Shown piece by piece: positions 9,032-18,912 of a stretch of 64,000 nt of DNA (the stretch's first letter is position 1; each line of letters begins with the position of its first letter). A program made the position numbers and the translations under genes. Origin of the DNA: Desertibacillus haloalkaliphilus (lineage in GTDB: Bacteria; Bacillota; Bacilli; Bacillales; KJ1-10-99). Where the stretch lies: the NCBI RefSeq assembly GCF_019039105.1, contig NZ_JAHPIV010000003.1:258666-322665 (forward strand). The letters run 5' to 3'. The notes under the pieces were generated by a model. It searched no databases and was not told the DNA's origin. It worked only from the letters and a program-made list of their open reading frames with translations.

Positions 9032-10897
9032 TTGAGTGTCAGGAAGGTTTTGCTGCTAACTCTTAGTGTGTTGCTGATATTGTCCACCTTTGCCCTACCA
9101 TCGGTTCTAGCAGCAGACAAAGGTAAGGTGACAGGCAGCAGTTTAAATGTTCGTTCGGCACCTGATACAACAGCTGAACGTGTCGGAAGCTTAAGCCATG
9201 GCGCTACCGTGACGATTACAGATGTCGTTGATGAATGGTATGAAATTGATTATGACAATGCGAGCGCCTTTGTTCACGGTGATTTTGTTGAAGTAGCACC
9301 ACAAGCAAATCCATCGAATGAAAACGCTACGAATGAGCGCAACACGATTAAAATTTTTGTTGATGAAGTTCAAGTGGAGCTTCCATTTGATGAGCCACCA
9401 ATGGTTGATAATCATTTATTAGTGCCATTCCGTGCAATTGGTGAAGCGTTAGATATTGACGTTCGCTGGATGGGGGAATCTAAACAGGTATGGTCATCGA
9501 ATACAACAACAGAGGTCCTATTTACGATTGATGATGAGATCACTAGAGTAAATGGTGATTTTATCTCCGTAAGTCCGGCACCACGTATTGTTGAAAGCAG
9601 TACCGTCATTCCGCTTCGCTTCTTTGCAGAAACATTTGATGCTGACGTGAATTGGAATCAAAGCACACGTGAAGCGCATATTAATAGCCCTGCAGAAGTG
9701 AAGGATGAGTCAACCGAGGAAGTTGTTGAAGAAACGGAAGAAGAACAGCGTGATGAAGAGAAGGTAGACGAGCCGCCAGTTGCTGAGGGCCCAGAGGTTG
9801 ACATTGAGGACCTTCCTGAGGTTGAGGCTAATGGTGAGTATGCAGCTGTTGTTAATGCATCTCCACTCAATGTGCGAGCTGGACCTGGGACAGATTATGA
9901 ATCAGTTGACCGTTTGACAAGAGGGGATCAAGTCATTGTTACAAGCTTTAATAATCGCTGGGTAAATGTTGAATATGATGAGGGCAAGGAAGGGTATGTC
10001 CAATCATTGTATTTAGATCTGTATAAAGATGATGAGGTTATTAAGCTCCTTGGTGAGCCTACGGTTGAACAAGCGGAAGGTCAGACGACGATCACACTGC
10101 CGAAAATTGGTGGAAGTATCCGTTCATCTGATCGAGAAGTTGCCGATCAAGTCTATCAATTATCTGTATCAGCATCAGAAACATTTGAATTTCCTGATCG
10201 AGTTAGAGGACTTGAACGAACACAATATGTAGAAGAAGGTCACCGCACTCACATTTATTTATACATAGAAGATGATTATCACCCGGTCATTCAACATTCG
10301 GATGACGATGTGATCATTACACTAAGCCATGGTGATTTCACTGAGGCTCCTAATCTTGGAGGTCAGAAAATTGTGATTGATGCTGGTCATGGTGGTAAGG
10401 ATCCAGGCGCCATTGCCAACGGATTAGAGGAAAAAGAAATTGTTCTAGATGTTAGCTTGCGCGTTCAGCGATTGCTTGAAGCGGCTGATTTCGATGTTAC
10501 GATGACTAGAACAGATGATACGTATTTAACATTGGCAGAACGAGTACAAATCGCTCATGACGTTAATGCAGATTCATTTGTAAGTATTCATGCGAATGCA
10601 GCAGAGAATACAAACGCTTCGGGAACGGAGACTTACTGGAATGCCACGCATTCGAGCGAAAATAGTCACGCTCTTGCTGAAGTGATTCAAGAAAAGTTAC
10701 TTGAAAAGCTCGACACAAATGACCGTGGTGTCAAAGACGGTTCGTTCTATGTGATCCGTAATGCGAAGATGCCAAGTATCCTCGTTGAATTAGGGTTTAT
10801 GACAAACCTTGGGGATGCTGAGATCTTAAGGTCCGATCGTTACCGCGAGTATGCGGCTGAGGCGATTGCTGAAGGATTAATAGAGTATTATGAGTAG
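9032..10897 (+). CDS. Secreted N-acetylmuramoyl-L-alanine amidase with SH3b, stalk and amidase_3 domains
   Basis: 621 aa. TTG start at 9032 with AAGGAGGG upstream. Signal peptide 1-28 (LAADKG). SH3b at about 30-88 ('GSSLNVRSAPDTTAERVGSL'). Copper-amine-oxidase-type stalk domain at about 105-215. A Glu/Val-rich linker at 220-262. Second SH3b at about 268-330. An AMIN-like beta segment at about 335-430. Amidase_3 at about 445-620: 'IVIDAGHGGKDPGA' (zinc His), 'SIHANA' (zinc His) and 'ILVELGFMTN' (catalytic Glu). It hydrolyses the amide between MurNAc and the stem peptide. The modular N-terminus is expected to target the wall. Monocistronic, with a strong terminator. Confidence 0.93.
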   Translation: MSVRKVLLLTLSVLLILSTFALPSVLAADKGKVTGSSLNVRSAPDTTAERVGSLSHGATVTITDVVDEWYEIDYDNASAFVHGDFVEVAPQANPSNENATNERNTIKIFVDEVQVELPFDEPPMVDNHLLVPFRAIGEALDIDVRWMGESKQVWSSNTTTEVLFTIDDEITRVNGDFISVSPAPRIVESSTVIPLRFFAETFDADVNWNQSTREAHINSPAEVKDESTEEVVEETEEEQRDEEKVDEPPVAEGPEVDIEDLPEVEANGEYAAVVNASPLNVRAGPGTDYESVDRLTRGDQVIVTSFNNRWVNVEYDEGKEGYVQSLYLDLYKDDEVIKLLGEPTVEQAEGQTTITLPKIGGSIRSSDREVADQVYQLSVSASETFEFPDRVRGLERTQYVEEGHRTHIYLYIEDDYHPVIQHSDDDVIITLSHGDFTEAPNLGGQKIVIDAGHGGKDPGAIANGLEEKEIVLDVSLRVQRLLEAADFDVTMTRTDDTYLTLAERVQIAHDVNADSFVSIHANAAENTNASGTETYWNATHSSENSHALAEVIQEKLLEKLDTNDRGVKDGSFYVIRNAKMPSILVELGFMTNLGDAEILRSDRYREYAAEAIAEGLIEYYE

Positions 10898-10904
10898 GTA
10901 ATTA

Positions 10905-10966
10905 AAAAGGCTGAAGTGACTGCTATCTCGTTTAATGAGATGACTGTCACTTCAGCCTTATTTTTT
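10905..10966. terminator. Bidirectional terminator between amidase and slaP
   Basis: AAGGCTGAAGTGAC and GTCACTTCAGCCTT form a perfect 14-bp stem. An inner ATCTCG/TGAGAT stem lies in the loop. A run on the left and T run on the right serve both convergent genes. Confidence 0.92.
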
Positions 10967-10971
10967 GCACT

Positions 10972-11883
10972 TTATTTCTTTTGTTCAGGTGGATATGCTT
11001 TCCACTTACTTAAATCAATTGATTCTTTTGTAATTAAGGATTTCGGGAAGATGAATGTCCATGGCTTACTTGTGTTTGCTTTGACCTGCAGCTTTTCAAG
11101 CTTGAAGCCACCTTTAGCAATCACTTCGCCGCTTGCATCTTCAACTTGTAATGGTAGTTGCTCTAAATTAACATTCTTCTCACTACCGTTACGGATTAAT
11201 AGCGTAACATGAAGGTCACCATTCTCCGCTTGGTTCGCTTTTAAGCCCATAAAGTTCACTTCACCAGCTTTTGGTGGTGTAAGCTTGTTCACCATTTCCT
11301 CCAGTTGCTGCTTGCTTTCTTCTGCTAGTGACTTCTCCCAGCTTTCAGCAAGTTCTAATGAGTGCTTTCTTGATGTTGGCTTCAGTTGGAAGGCAAGTTT
11401 CCAGCCTTCAGCAGGAAGTTCTGTTGTAAACAAGTCTTTTGATGTAAATTTGAAATTCCACGGACGAGCGCTTTTTGCTGGGATTTCACCGACATCAGCA
11501 AGGTTGAACGCTTTGCGTCCTAATACTTCATCATTATCATCTAATAAAACAAGTGTCGCATCTTCTAATTTAATCGCCTTATCTAAACTGTTACGAACGA
11601 ATGCAGCGATTCGGTATGAACCGTCATCACTTTGCATAATATTGATGCCTGAAAGTGACAATTGGTTCGGCTTAAGTGGAGGTAATTCCTGATTTAAAAA
11701 CTGAAACGCATAGCGATCTTCTTTTGGAATGTTCCACTCAGGGTGAATCGATAGCTCTGTATAAATCTCGTCATCACTGCTATCTGTTGATGTTTCATCA
11801 AGTAATTCCTCCGATGAAACTGTACTTTCGCTTCCTTCCATTTTCGGGCTTTCCCCATTTTTCTTTTTAAAAAAAGGTAGCAT
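10972..11883 (-). CDS. slaP: SlaP, accessory Sec system S-layer assembly protein
   Basis: 303 aa. ATG at 11883 overlaps the secA2 stop by one base (TAATG), so translation is coupled. The protein has a charged N-terminus without signal peptide, so it is cytoplasmic. It contains two copies of an about 115-aa module: 'LSLSGINIMQSDDGSYRIAAFVRNSLDKAI...LEDATLVLLDDNDEVLGRKAF' and 'EVNFMGLKANQAENGDLHVTLLIRNGSEKNV...'. Each module ends in 'KPWTFIFPKSL' or 'RPWNFKFTSKDL', the duplicated SlaP signature. In Bacillus anthracis SlaP works with SecA2 for efficient secretion of the SLH proteins Sap and EA1. The two-gene organisation here is the same. Confidence 0.88.
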   Translation of the reverse strand: MLPFFKKKNGESPKMEGSESTVSSEELLDETSTDSSDDEIYTELSIHPEWNIPKEDRYAFQFLNQELPPLKPNQLSLSGINIMQSDDGSYRIAAFVRNSLDKAIKLEDATLVLLDDNDEVLGRKAFNLADVGEIPAKSARPWNFKFTSKDLFTTELPAEGWKLAFQLKPTSRKHSLELAESWEKSLAEESKQQLEEMVNKLTPPKAGEVNFMGLKANQAENGDLHVTLLIRNGSEKNVNLEQLPLQVEDASGEVIAKGGFKLEKLQVKANTSKPWTFIFPKSLITKESIDLSKWKAYPPEQKK

Positions 11884-14258
11884 TATTGTTCCCCCTCGTT
11901 CTCTTTAAAGTAAGGCTTTGTCACCTTTGTTAAATGGATGCTGGCATCACGCTCTAAGGAGTGATACATGATCGTAAATAGCTCGTAGCCTTCGCGCGTA
12001 TAGATACGCATAGGATCTTCTTGGCTATAGCCACGTAAGCCAATCCCCTCTTTCAGACGATTCATCTCTTCGATGTGTTGTAGCCAGTGAAAGTCAATCG
12101 TCATTAATAAAATGCGGTTGCATTTCGCTTGAACATTCTCATTATCTGAGAGTTGTTTTAATTTTTCAATATAGTTCTTTGATTTTTCAGCAACGATTTC
12201 TTTTACTTCACTAACATCGACCACGTCCTTGCCAAATGAAATGTTGGCGTCTGCAAGAATGTGGTTTAGGCGGGTTGATAACTCAGTTAAGTTCCATTCT
12301 TCTGGGAGCAGTTCTTTCGGGCAATATTGCTCAACGAACTGTTCAGCACTTGATTCGATCATTGGTAATAAGATCGATAGTGGATCATCACTTTCAAGCA
12401 CACGGTTACGTAATTCGTAAATGACATTTCGCTGTTCGTTGACGATGTTATCGAGTTTCAACGTATATTCTCGTGCTGCATAGTTCGCATCTTCACACAT
12501 CCGTTGAGCACGGTCAATGAGCGTGTAGATGTCTTTATTGGTAATTACACCATCGCTATCGGTTGTTAGCTTGTTTTCATGTTTGAACTTGTCAATATCA
12601 TCACGACCAAAGCGCTGAATCATCTCATCTTCAATCGAAATGAAAAATTGCGTCTCACCTGGGTCACCTTGACGACCTGAGCGTCCTTTTAACTGATTAT
12701 CGATTCGACGACTCTCATGACGCTCTGTCCCGAGCACAAACAATCCGCCAAGTTCGGCTACGCCTTCACCGAGCATAATATCTGTTCCACGCCCAGCCAT
12801 GTTTGTCGCGATCGTTACTTGGTGTTTCTGTCCGGCAAGTGAAATCAGCTGCACTTCGTTTTCAACACTTTTCGCATTAAGAAGTTCATATGGAATTTCA
12901 GCCTCATCAAGGTAAGTAGCCATCGTTTCAGACTGAATAATCGATGCTGTTCCGATCAGAACTGGTTGCCCTGTTTCATGACGCTTTTTCACTTCATTGG
13001 CAACGGCCTTGTACTTTTGCTCTGTTGTCGCAAAGACGATGTCCTGCTTATCTTCACGGATACGCGGTTTGTTCGTTGGTACTTGGATAACATCCATACC
13101 GTAAAGCATTTGGAACTCTTTTTCTTCCGTTTTTGCTGTCCCAGTCATTCCGGATAGTTTCGGGTACATACGGAAGTAGTTTTGGATCGTAATCATCGCT
13201 TGTGTTTTGTTTTCTTCGGTGATCTGTAGGCCTTCTTTCGCTTCAAGCGCTTGGTGTAGACCATCGCTAAATGTACGACCTTCCATCACACGTCCGGTAA
13301 ACATATCAACAAGCTGAATTTGCCCTTCTTTTACGATATAGTCGACATCGCGACGGAACATCACGCGTGCACGTAATGCTTGTAGGACAAAGTGATAGAG
13401 TGTTTGATGTTCAAGGTCATACAGGTTATCAATTCCAAATGCACGTTCAACCTTTGTAATCCCGTCATCGGTTAAGTTTGTTGATTTCGTAATGGGATCG
13501 TATAAATAATCCTCATCCGCTTTGAAGCTACGCGCCATTTTCGCACAAATGTGGTAGAGACTTGGATTGACCTGTGTTTTTCCGGCAATGATTAATGGTG
13601 TCTTTGCCTCGTCGACAAGGACACTGTCAATTTCATCGATAATCGCAAAGTGGAATGGACGCTGAACGCGTTGGCCAACGCTATATACCATATTGTCACG
13701 TAAGAGGTCGAAACCAAATTCATTACCAATACCGTACGTAATATCCGCTTGATAAGCCGCTTTCTTTTCGGCGGGTGGCAATTGTGAAATATTCAAGCCA
13801 ACCGTTAACCCTAAAAACTCATGAACTTGTCCAATCAGCTCACGGTCACGTTTGGCTAAGTACTCATTAACTGTAATGACGTGAACGCCTTTGCCTTCAA
13901 GGGCACGCAAATAACTTGGAAGTGAAGCAACAAGTGTTTTCCCTTCCCCTGTTGGCATTTCAGAAATATCACCTTCATTTAAAACAAGTCCACCGATGAG
14001 CTGGACATCATAGTGACGTAGGCCAAGCACACGCTTTGACGCTTCGCGGACGACAGCAAATGCTTCAGGTTTGATGTCATCGAGCGCTTTTCCATTGGCT
14101 AGTTTGTCTTTAAATTCAGTTGTTTTCGCTTGTAACTCTTCATCTGATAGCTTTTCGATTTGAGGTTCAAGCTTATTTATGCGCTCAACGATTTTTTGGT
14201 ACTTCTTCAATTTTCGCTGTTGTTCGTCACCGATTAACTTTTTTATCGTACCGAGCAT
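11883..14258 (-). CDS. secA2: SecA2, accessory Sec translocase ATPase
   Basis: 791 aa. ATG at 14258 with AAGGAGAG upstream. Walker A 'GEGKT' at 104-108, 'IDEIDSVLVDEA' as the Walker B/DEAD region, and 'ATNMAGRGTDI', 'QLKGRSGRQGDPG' helicase motifs. The C-terminus stops at 'KPYFKENEGEQ' and lacks the zinc-binding tail (CxCx8CC) of housekeeping SecA, consistent with SecA2. With slaP directly behind and csaB nearby, its cargo should be the S-layer/SLH proteins, of which at least three lie in this window. Confidence 0.93.
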   Translation of the reverse strand: MLGTIKKLIGDEQQRKLKKYQKIVERINKLEPQIEKLSDEELQAKTTEFKDKLANGKALDDIKPEAFAVVREASKRVLGLRHYDVQLIGGLVLNEGDISEMPTGEGKTLVASLPSYLRALEGKGVHVITVNEYLAKRDRELIGQVHEFLGLTVGLNISQLPPAEKKAAYQADITYGIGNEFGFDLLRDNMVYSVGQRVQRPFHFAIIDEIDSVLVDEAKTPLIIAGKTQVNPSLYHICAKMARSFKADEDYLYDPITKSTNLTDDGITKVERAFGIDNLYDLEHQTLYHFVLQALRARVMFRRDVDYIVKEGQIQLVDMFTGRVMEGRTFSDGLHQALEAKEGLQITEENKTQAMITIQNYFRMYPKLSGMTGTAKTEEKEFQMLYGMDVIQVPTNKPRIREDKQDIVFATTEQKYKAVANEVKKRHETGQPVLIGTASIIQSETMATYLDEAEIPYELLNAKSVENEVQLISLAGQKHQVTIATNMAGRGTDIMLGEGVAELGGLFVLGTERHESRRIDNQLKGRSGRQGDPGETQFFISIEDEMIQRFGRDDIDKFKHENKLTTDSDGVITNKDIYTLIDRAQRMCEDANYAAREYTLKLDNIVNEQRNVIYELRNRVLESDDPLSILLPMIESSAEQFVEQYCPKELLPEEWNLTELSTRLNHILADANISFGKDVVDVSEVKEIVAEKSKNYIEKLKQLSDNENVQAKCNRILLMTIDFHWLQHIEEMNRLKEGIGLRGYSQEDPMRIYTREGYELFTIMYHSLERDASIHLTKVTKPYFKENEGEQ

Positions 14259-14287
14259 AGTATTCTCTCCTTAAAATTAGCATCCTG

Positions 14288-14337
14288 ATCAAGCTGTTCA
14301 AAATGGTTCGTTAGTAGGTAGGTATTTTGAACAGACC
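14288..14337. repeat. CTGTTCAAAAT hairpin
   Basis: CTGTTCAAAAT and ATTTTGAACAG form perfect 11-bp arms around an 18-nt loop. The loop is unlike that of the main family, but the arms share the TGTTCA core. It lies upstream of secA2. Confidence 0.6.
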
Positions 14338-14418
14338 TTACACTTTTTTACACGCTCTAATAGTATAACATGAATTAAATATTCAATAACAGTTGTGAAA
14401 TTATAGTAAAACCGGCCG

Positions 14419-14530
14419 TTGACCTTTTAGAGTCTGTTCAAAAAGGGATGTTTTTCCCTAGCAGGCGTGGCAGCGAGTGGAGCCATTGCATAACACATTT
14501 TAAACATGCTCTTCTAGGGTAGGAGGTCAA
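14419..14530. repeat. Composite dispersed repeat, copy 3
   Basis: The outer ends TTGACCT (14419) and AGGTCAA (14524) are inverted. Inside are AGAGTCTGTTCAAAAAGGGATG and the right half of the REP-like unit (GGCAGCGAGTGGAGCCATTGC), then TAACACATTTTAAACATGCTC. About 112 bp with terminal inverted repeats, MITE-like in form. It sits between secA2 and the csaB operon. Confidence 0.7.
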
Positions 14531-14568
14531 AATGAACGGAAATTACAAGCTTTCACATACGGATTCGA

Positions 14569-14597
14569 TTCCCAAGTTCGTGTTTTTTTGATATGAT
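14569..14597 (+). promoter_or_regulatory. Candidate sigma-A promoter of the csaB operon
   Basis: TTCCCA (14569-14574), 17-nt spacer, TATGAT (14592-14597) preceded by TG in a partial extended -10. It lies 44 nt before the TTG start. Confidence 0.4.
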
Positions 14598-14640
14598 TTG
14601 CTAGGAAGTATAAATCTAGAGAATAAGATGGTGATTTGAT

Positions 14641-15378
14641 TTGTCTTATGAGAAAGTGTCGATTCTTGGGGTCGATTTTATTAATACAACAATGAATGAA
14701 ATGATTGCAAGGTTAGGGGATCATTTGGAAAAGGAAGAAAAGGCGTTTGTCGTCACGGCTAATCCTGAAATTGTCCTTGCTGCACACAATGATCAAGACT
14801 ATCAAAAGCTGCTAGCAAAGGCAAACTATATTACAGCTGATGGGATCGGTGTCGTCAAAGCCGCTCAATTGTTAGGTCAACCACTGCCTGAGCGAGTCAC
14901 GGGCTTTGATATGTTTATGGCGTTATTACAACTCGCAAACGAAAAGTCGTACAAGCTTTACTTACTCGGAGCAAAGCCAGAAGTGCTTGAGAAGACGAAG
15001 CAAGCGGTTGAAAGCCAATTTCCGAATGTAACGATCGTCGGCTCTCATCACGGCTTTTTTGAGTGGGACGAGCCAACGATTGAGAATGAAATTAAGGAGA
15101 CAGAACCTGATCTTGTCTTTGTCGCGCTCGGCTTTCCGCGTCAGGAAAAATGGATCTCAGAACGAATTTCTTCCTTTAATAAGGGAATCTTCATTGGTAT
15201 CGGCGGGAGCTTCGACGTTTTAGCAGGAGAAGTAAACCGTGCGCCTGAAATTTGGCAAAAGCTTAATGTCGAGTGGCTATACCGACTGATTCAACAGCCG
15301 TCGCGGTGGAAACGGATGATGGCATTGCCGATTTTTGCAGGCAAAGTGATTGGTCAGAAAGTTAAGGGTAGCAAATGA
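14641..15378 (+). CDS. WecG/TagA/CpsF family glycosyltransferase (ManNAc transferase type)
   Basis: 245 aa from TTG at 14641 (GGTGAT upstream); the start is supported by family-like N-terminus 'VSILGVDFINTTMNEMI'. Signature: 'VVTANPEIVLAAHNDQDYQKLLAKANYITADGIGVVKAAQLLGQPLPERVTGFD' with the Asp of 'ADGIG' as probable catalytic residue. 'LGAKPEVLEKTKQAV', 'VALGFPRQEKWI' and 'GIGGSFDVLAGEVNRAPEIWQKLNVEWLYRL' follow. Homologs add N-acetylmannosamine to lipid-linked GlcNAc. First gene of a four-gene operon ending in csaB, so it probably builds the linkage or repeat of the secondary wall polymer. ATGA overlap with the next gene. Confidence 0.9.
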   Translation: MSYEKVSILGVDFINTTMNEMIARLGDHLEKEEKAFVVTANPEIVLAAHNDQDYQKLLAKANYITADGIGVVKAAQLLGQPLPERVTGFDMFMALLQLANEKSYKLYLLGAKPEVLEKTKQAVESQFPNVTIVGSHHGFFEWDEPTIENEIKETEPDLVFVALGFPRQEKWISERISSFNKGIFIGIGGSFDVLAGEVNRAPEIWQKLNVEWLYRLIQQPSRWKRMMALPIFAGKVIGQKVKGSK

Positions 15379-16946
15379 GTCAAACATTTGTAAAAGGTGC
15401 ACTGCTGTTAACGATTGCGACGTTTCTGTCGAAGGTGCTAGGCAGTGTCTTTCGAATTCCATTACAAAATATTGCTGGTGATGAAGTATTAGGAATCTTT
15501 TCGATTGTTTATCCTGTCTATATGACGGTGTTAACGATCTCTGTTGCCGGTATTCCAATTGCGATCTCGAAATTGATCTCTGAAGCGCGGGTCAAAAAGG
15601 ATGAGACCGAGGTTCGCAACGTGTTTGTGACCGCAAGTATTTTAGCGTTTACGTTAGGTTGTACAAGTTTCATTATTTTATTTAGTTTCGCCGATTATAT
15701 TGCCGTTGTCCTTGGTGGAACGTATGCGACGTATTCGATTATGGTCGTATCCTTCACATTAATTATTGCGCCGTATATGGCTGTCTACCGTGGGTTCTTC
15801 CAGGGCTATGACATTATGAATCCGACCGCATATTCACAAGTGCTTGAGCAATTTGTGCGCGTCGCCTTAATATTAGTCGCGGCTTACTATTTGGTCGCGC
15901 AACAGGCGCCAAATGACGTTGTTGCTGCTGGAGTTATGATCGGTTCTTCGATCGGTGCGCTTGCATCACTCTTGTATTTGCGGGTGACGTTTACGAAGTC
16001 AGGGCTAAAGCCAGGGGCTAGCGAAAAATATAGTTGGTCAACATTTAAAACATTTGCAAAGCGAATTTTAGTATTATCCATTCCGATCTGTGTCGGTGCC
16101 TTGACGATGGCTCTCTTAAACCTCGTCGATTCCGTCACTGTCTCAAACCAACTTCGTGCTGTTGGCAATAGCGAGGCAGATGTTGCCTTTTTATATGGGA
16201 TTTATGGGCGTGGCTTGGCGCTCGTGCAAATCGCTGTTGTGTTTGCGAGTGCGCTCATTTTACCGTTAATCCCGTTAATTACAGGGGCGCTAGCGAAAAA
16301 TGAAATTGAGCGAACGCGGGAGATTACGGAAAAGGCATTAAAGTTTACGCACTTAACGGCATGGCCGGCAGCGATCGGTTTACTCGCATTATCGATTCCG
16401 ATAAACCTTGCATTATTTACGGACTTAGAAGGGAATGCCGTTATTGCGGTGCTTTCTTTTAGTGCGTTGTTCACTGCATTTTCCGTGTTAACAACAGGGG
16501 TCTTGCAAGGGATGAATCGCCCGAATCAAGCCGCTGTGATCGTGATGATTGCGGCGGGGTTAAAGGTTGTTTTAAATATTATCCTCGTGCGCCAGTTTGG
16601 TTTAATGGGGGCGGCGGTATCGACGTTAGTGACGTATATCGTCCTCACTAGTTTAAACCTGTGGATGATGCACCGCACGATTCCTTTTAAAGTGGTGAAA
16701 CGTGATGTGTTTGTCTTTAGTGGTGCGAGCCTTGTCATGGGTGCAGTGAATGCAGCGCCGCTTGCGTTTGTTGATGTGTCGGACTGGACGCGTCTGACCG
16801 CGTTTTTATATGTTTGTGGAATGATTTTGGTCGGTGCCGTTATTTATGGCTTGCTGATCGTAGTAGGAAAAGGATTTTCAAAGCAAGAGTTAGAAGGATT
16901 ACCGCTTGTAGGGAAGCTTGTCGGCAAGCGTCGAAAGGGTGTATAG
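15375..16946 (+). CDS. Polysaccharide flippase (Wzx/SpoVB-like, MOP superfamily)
   Basis: 523 aa, ATG at 15375 within an ATGA overlap. About fourteen membrane segments. The N-terminus 'FVKGALLLTIATFLSKVLGSVFRIPLQNIAGDEVLGIFSIVYPVY' matches the polysaccharide biosynthesis/SpoVB-MurJ family, and 'RGFFQGYDIMNPTAYSQVLEQFVRV' is the typical motif between segments. It probably flips the lipid-linked wall polymer unit across the membrane. Position between the TagA-type enzyme and CsaB supports a polymer role rather than MurJ. Confidence 0.88.
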   Translation: MSQTFVKGALLLTIATFLSKVLGSVFRIPLQNIAGDEVLGIFSIVYPVYMTVLTISVAGIPIAISKLISEARVKKDETEVRNVFVTASILAFTLGCTSFIILFSFADYIAVVLGGTYATYSIMVVSFTLIIAPYMAVYRGFFQGYDIMNPTAYSQVLEQFVRVALILVAAYYLVAQQAPNDVVAAGVMIGSSIGALASLLYLRVTFTKSGLKPGASEKYSWSTFKTFAKRILVLSIPICVGALTMALLNLVDSVTVSNQLRAVGNSEADVAFLYGIYGRGLALVQIAVVFASALILPLIPLITGALAKNEIERTREITEKALKFTHLTAWPAAIGLLALSIPINLALFTDLEGNAVIAVLSFSALFTAFSVLTTGVLQGMNRPNQAAVIVMIAAGLKVVLNIILVRQFGLMGAAVSTLVTYIVLTSLNLWMMHRTIPFKVVKRDVFVFSGASLVMGAVNAAPLAFVDVSDWTRLTAFLYVCGMILVGAVIYGLLIVVGKGFSKQELEGLPLVGKLVGKRRKGV

Positions 16947-16950
16947 ATGA

Positions 16951-18912
16951 ATGAAAAAGTGGTTATGGGGCATTGTCATCATTGCCATGCTCGTTGGAAT
17001 CCCATCTTTATATGAACGAATCGCTGTAGAAGATGAAAACCGCAACTATGAAGTCGCGATTCCGTATGATGAGATTGAAGAGATGGTTACTTTCGGGCAG
17101 CAGGTGTACCCGAAGGAAGAGGTGTACCGCCAGCTTCATCAGGCGGGTGTGCATTCGGTCGGAATTGAACCGATGACGATTAGTGATTTGGAAAGTGAAG
17201 ACCTCGGGATTATTAGCGAGGTTTCTCAAGCCGAGCTAATCAGCGATTATCCGTTGATTAGTACTCATATTGAAAATGATGTTGGCATGTATTTTAAAGT
17301 ATTTGATGAAGATCATTATGGAATTCAGCTGCTTGTTGAGGCGTTTAACAATGAATATGAATTGCAAAATGAACGACTAAAAGCAGAAGGAAGGCCAATT
17401 GAACGGGACTTGAGCGTAAATCGCTTCACGGTCGGAGATGATACGATTTACTTTTTTCCGTACGCGTACAGCAAATCGAAACCAATTGGTTATGATATTG
17501 AAATTGTTGAGGAGTTAATCGATGCTGGGTTTTCCATTGTGCCGAGACTTTCGAATAACTATCCTTATATAGAAGAGGAAAACTACTATATTTATGAACA
17601 ACTTGCGCAAATGCGTGAGCTTGGCGCAGAGCATTTACTGTTCACAGGCACTGAGGTGCCAGGCACCGGTGATGTTGAAATCATCCGGGCGTTCGCTGAA
17701 AACATCGATGATCTAGGCTATAACATTGTTACTGTTGAATTTAATCCACAAGCAGGTATGCAGACGCTACTAGCCACTGGTGACTTTGATGTTATTCGCT
17801 TATTAAGTGTTGATTACCTTGAAAAAAATAATTTCGAAGAGCAGCATGGAGAAATGGAGAAGTTCGTTCGTGGGGTGAAGGAACGTAACATTCGCATGTT
17901 TTACATTAACCTCTTAGGTGATGATCAGCGTTATCATTCACTTTCAGAAGGGATTCAAGGGATTGAAGGTGCGGTTACATTTATTGAGAAGCTTCATGAG
18001 CGCGTACCCGATCAATTTAAGGCAGGCTCAGCACAGCCATTCTCTGAGCTCGTTCCATCAACGCTTGTGAAGATCATTTCTCTCGTTGGTGTCGTTGCCT
18101 TTATTACACTGTTCATGCAAACTGCATTGCCGTCATTAACGAAGCTAGTGACAGCCGGAATGGCCCTACTCGTTCTCTTGCAACTAGTGACTGGTAGCAG
18201 CATCGTTCTCCAAGGGGTTGCACTGATTACGAGTATCGTTGGTGCGATGTTCGCGGTGCTAGCGATTAAGGATGTCCGTGATTGGAAGGATCTTATCCTG
18301 CAATACGTAAAAGCGGTGGCGATTGCTTTTGTCGCAATTTGGTTTATTGTTCTGCTGTTATATGGAACAGAGTATCTTGTTAAAATCGCTCAATTTAGAG
18401 GTGTTAAAGTTCTTGCAGCTTTACCAATGCTCATTGGGGCACTTCTCTTGTTCCGAGACAAGCTAAAGTGGTTCTTCTCATTAACTGTCCGATACTGGCA
18501 TGTGGCGATTATGGTCGTATTAGGTGCTGTTTTATTATTCTACGTTGGTCGGACTGGTAACGAAGGAGTGGCATTGCCACTTGAAATGCAGTTTAGACAA
18601 ATGCTTGAGAACATTTTATATGTGCGCCCACGAACAACCGAGTTTTTAATTGGGTTTCCGTTCTTCTTCCTTGGCTTGTATTTAATGAAGGAAAAGAAGG
18701 CATTTGCACCGATCTTTTTACTACTCGGGTTTATCGCCTTCTCATCAATGATTAGTACATTTACACACTTGCATACGCCGTTCTTGATTTCCGGCTTACG
18801 GACGATTTACAGCATCGTCTTCGGTGCAGGGATCGGTCTTGTCTTAATCGCTGTTTATAAAGTGGTTGAGAACCGACTCTATCCGTGGGTGAAGGCGAGG
18901 TGGAGTGAATGA
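16951..18912 (+). CDS. DUF5693 family membrane protein of the csaB operon
   Basis: 653 aa, ATG at 16951 four nt after the flippase stop. One N-terminal membrane segment (residues 3-18), then an about 350-residue extracytoplasmic domain ('EEVYRQLHQAGVHSVGIEPMTISDLE', 'GFSIVPRLSNNY', 'LLFTGTEVPG', 'IRMFYINLLGDDQRYHSLSEGIQGI'), then about eight membrane segments. The soluble domain looks like a TIM-barrel-like or deacetylase-like fold. This family occurs beside csaB in many Firmicutes; its reaction is not known to me. A role in polymer modification or linking is inferred. ATGA overlap with csaB. Confidence 0.8.
   Translation: MKKWLWGIVIIAMLVGIPSLYERIAVEDENRNYEVAIPYDEIEEMVTFGQQVYPKEEVYRQLHQAGVHSVGIEPMTISDLESEDLGIISEVSQAELISDYPLISTHIENDVGMYFKVFDEDHYGIQLLVEAFNNEYELQNERLKAEGRPIERDLSVNRFTVGDDTIYFFPYAYSKSKPIGYDIEIVEELIDAGFSIVPRLSNNYPYIEEENYYIYEQLAQMRELGAEHLLFTGTEVPGTGDVEIIRAFAENIDDLGYNIVTVEFNPQAGMQTLLATGDFDVIRLLSVDYLEKNNFEEQHGEMEKFVRGVKERNIRMFYINLLGDDQRYHSLSEGIQGIEGAVTFIEKLHERVPDQFKAGSAQPFSELVPSTLVKIISLVGVVAFITLFMQTALPSLTKLVTAGMALLVLLQLVTGSSIVLQGVALITSIVGAMFAVLAIKDVRDWKDLILQYVKAVAIAFVAIWFIVLLLYGTEYLVKIAQFRGVKVLAALPMLIGALLLFRDKLKWFFSLTVRYWHVAIMVVLGAVLLFYVGRTGNEGVALPLEMQFRQMLENILYVRPRTTEFLIGFPFFFLGLYLMKEKKAFAPIFLLLGFIAFSSMISTFTHLHTPFLISGLRTIYSIVFGAGIGLVLIAVYKVVENRLYPWVKARWSE

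Noticed and set aside
11285..11692. 135-codon plus-strand open frame
   Set aside because: Antisense to slaP, without a ribosome site.
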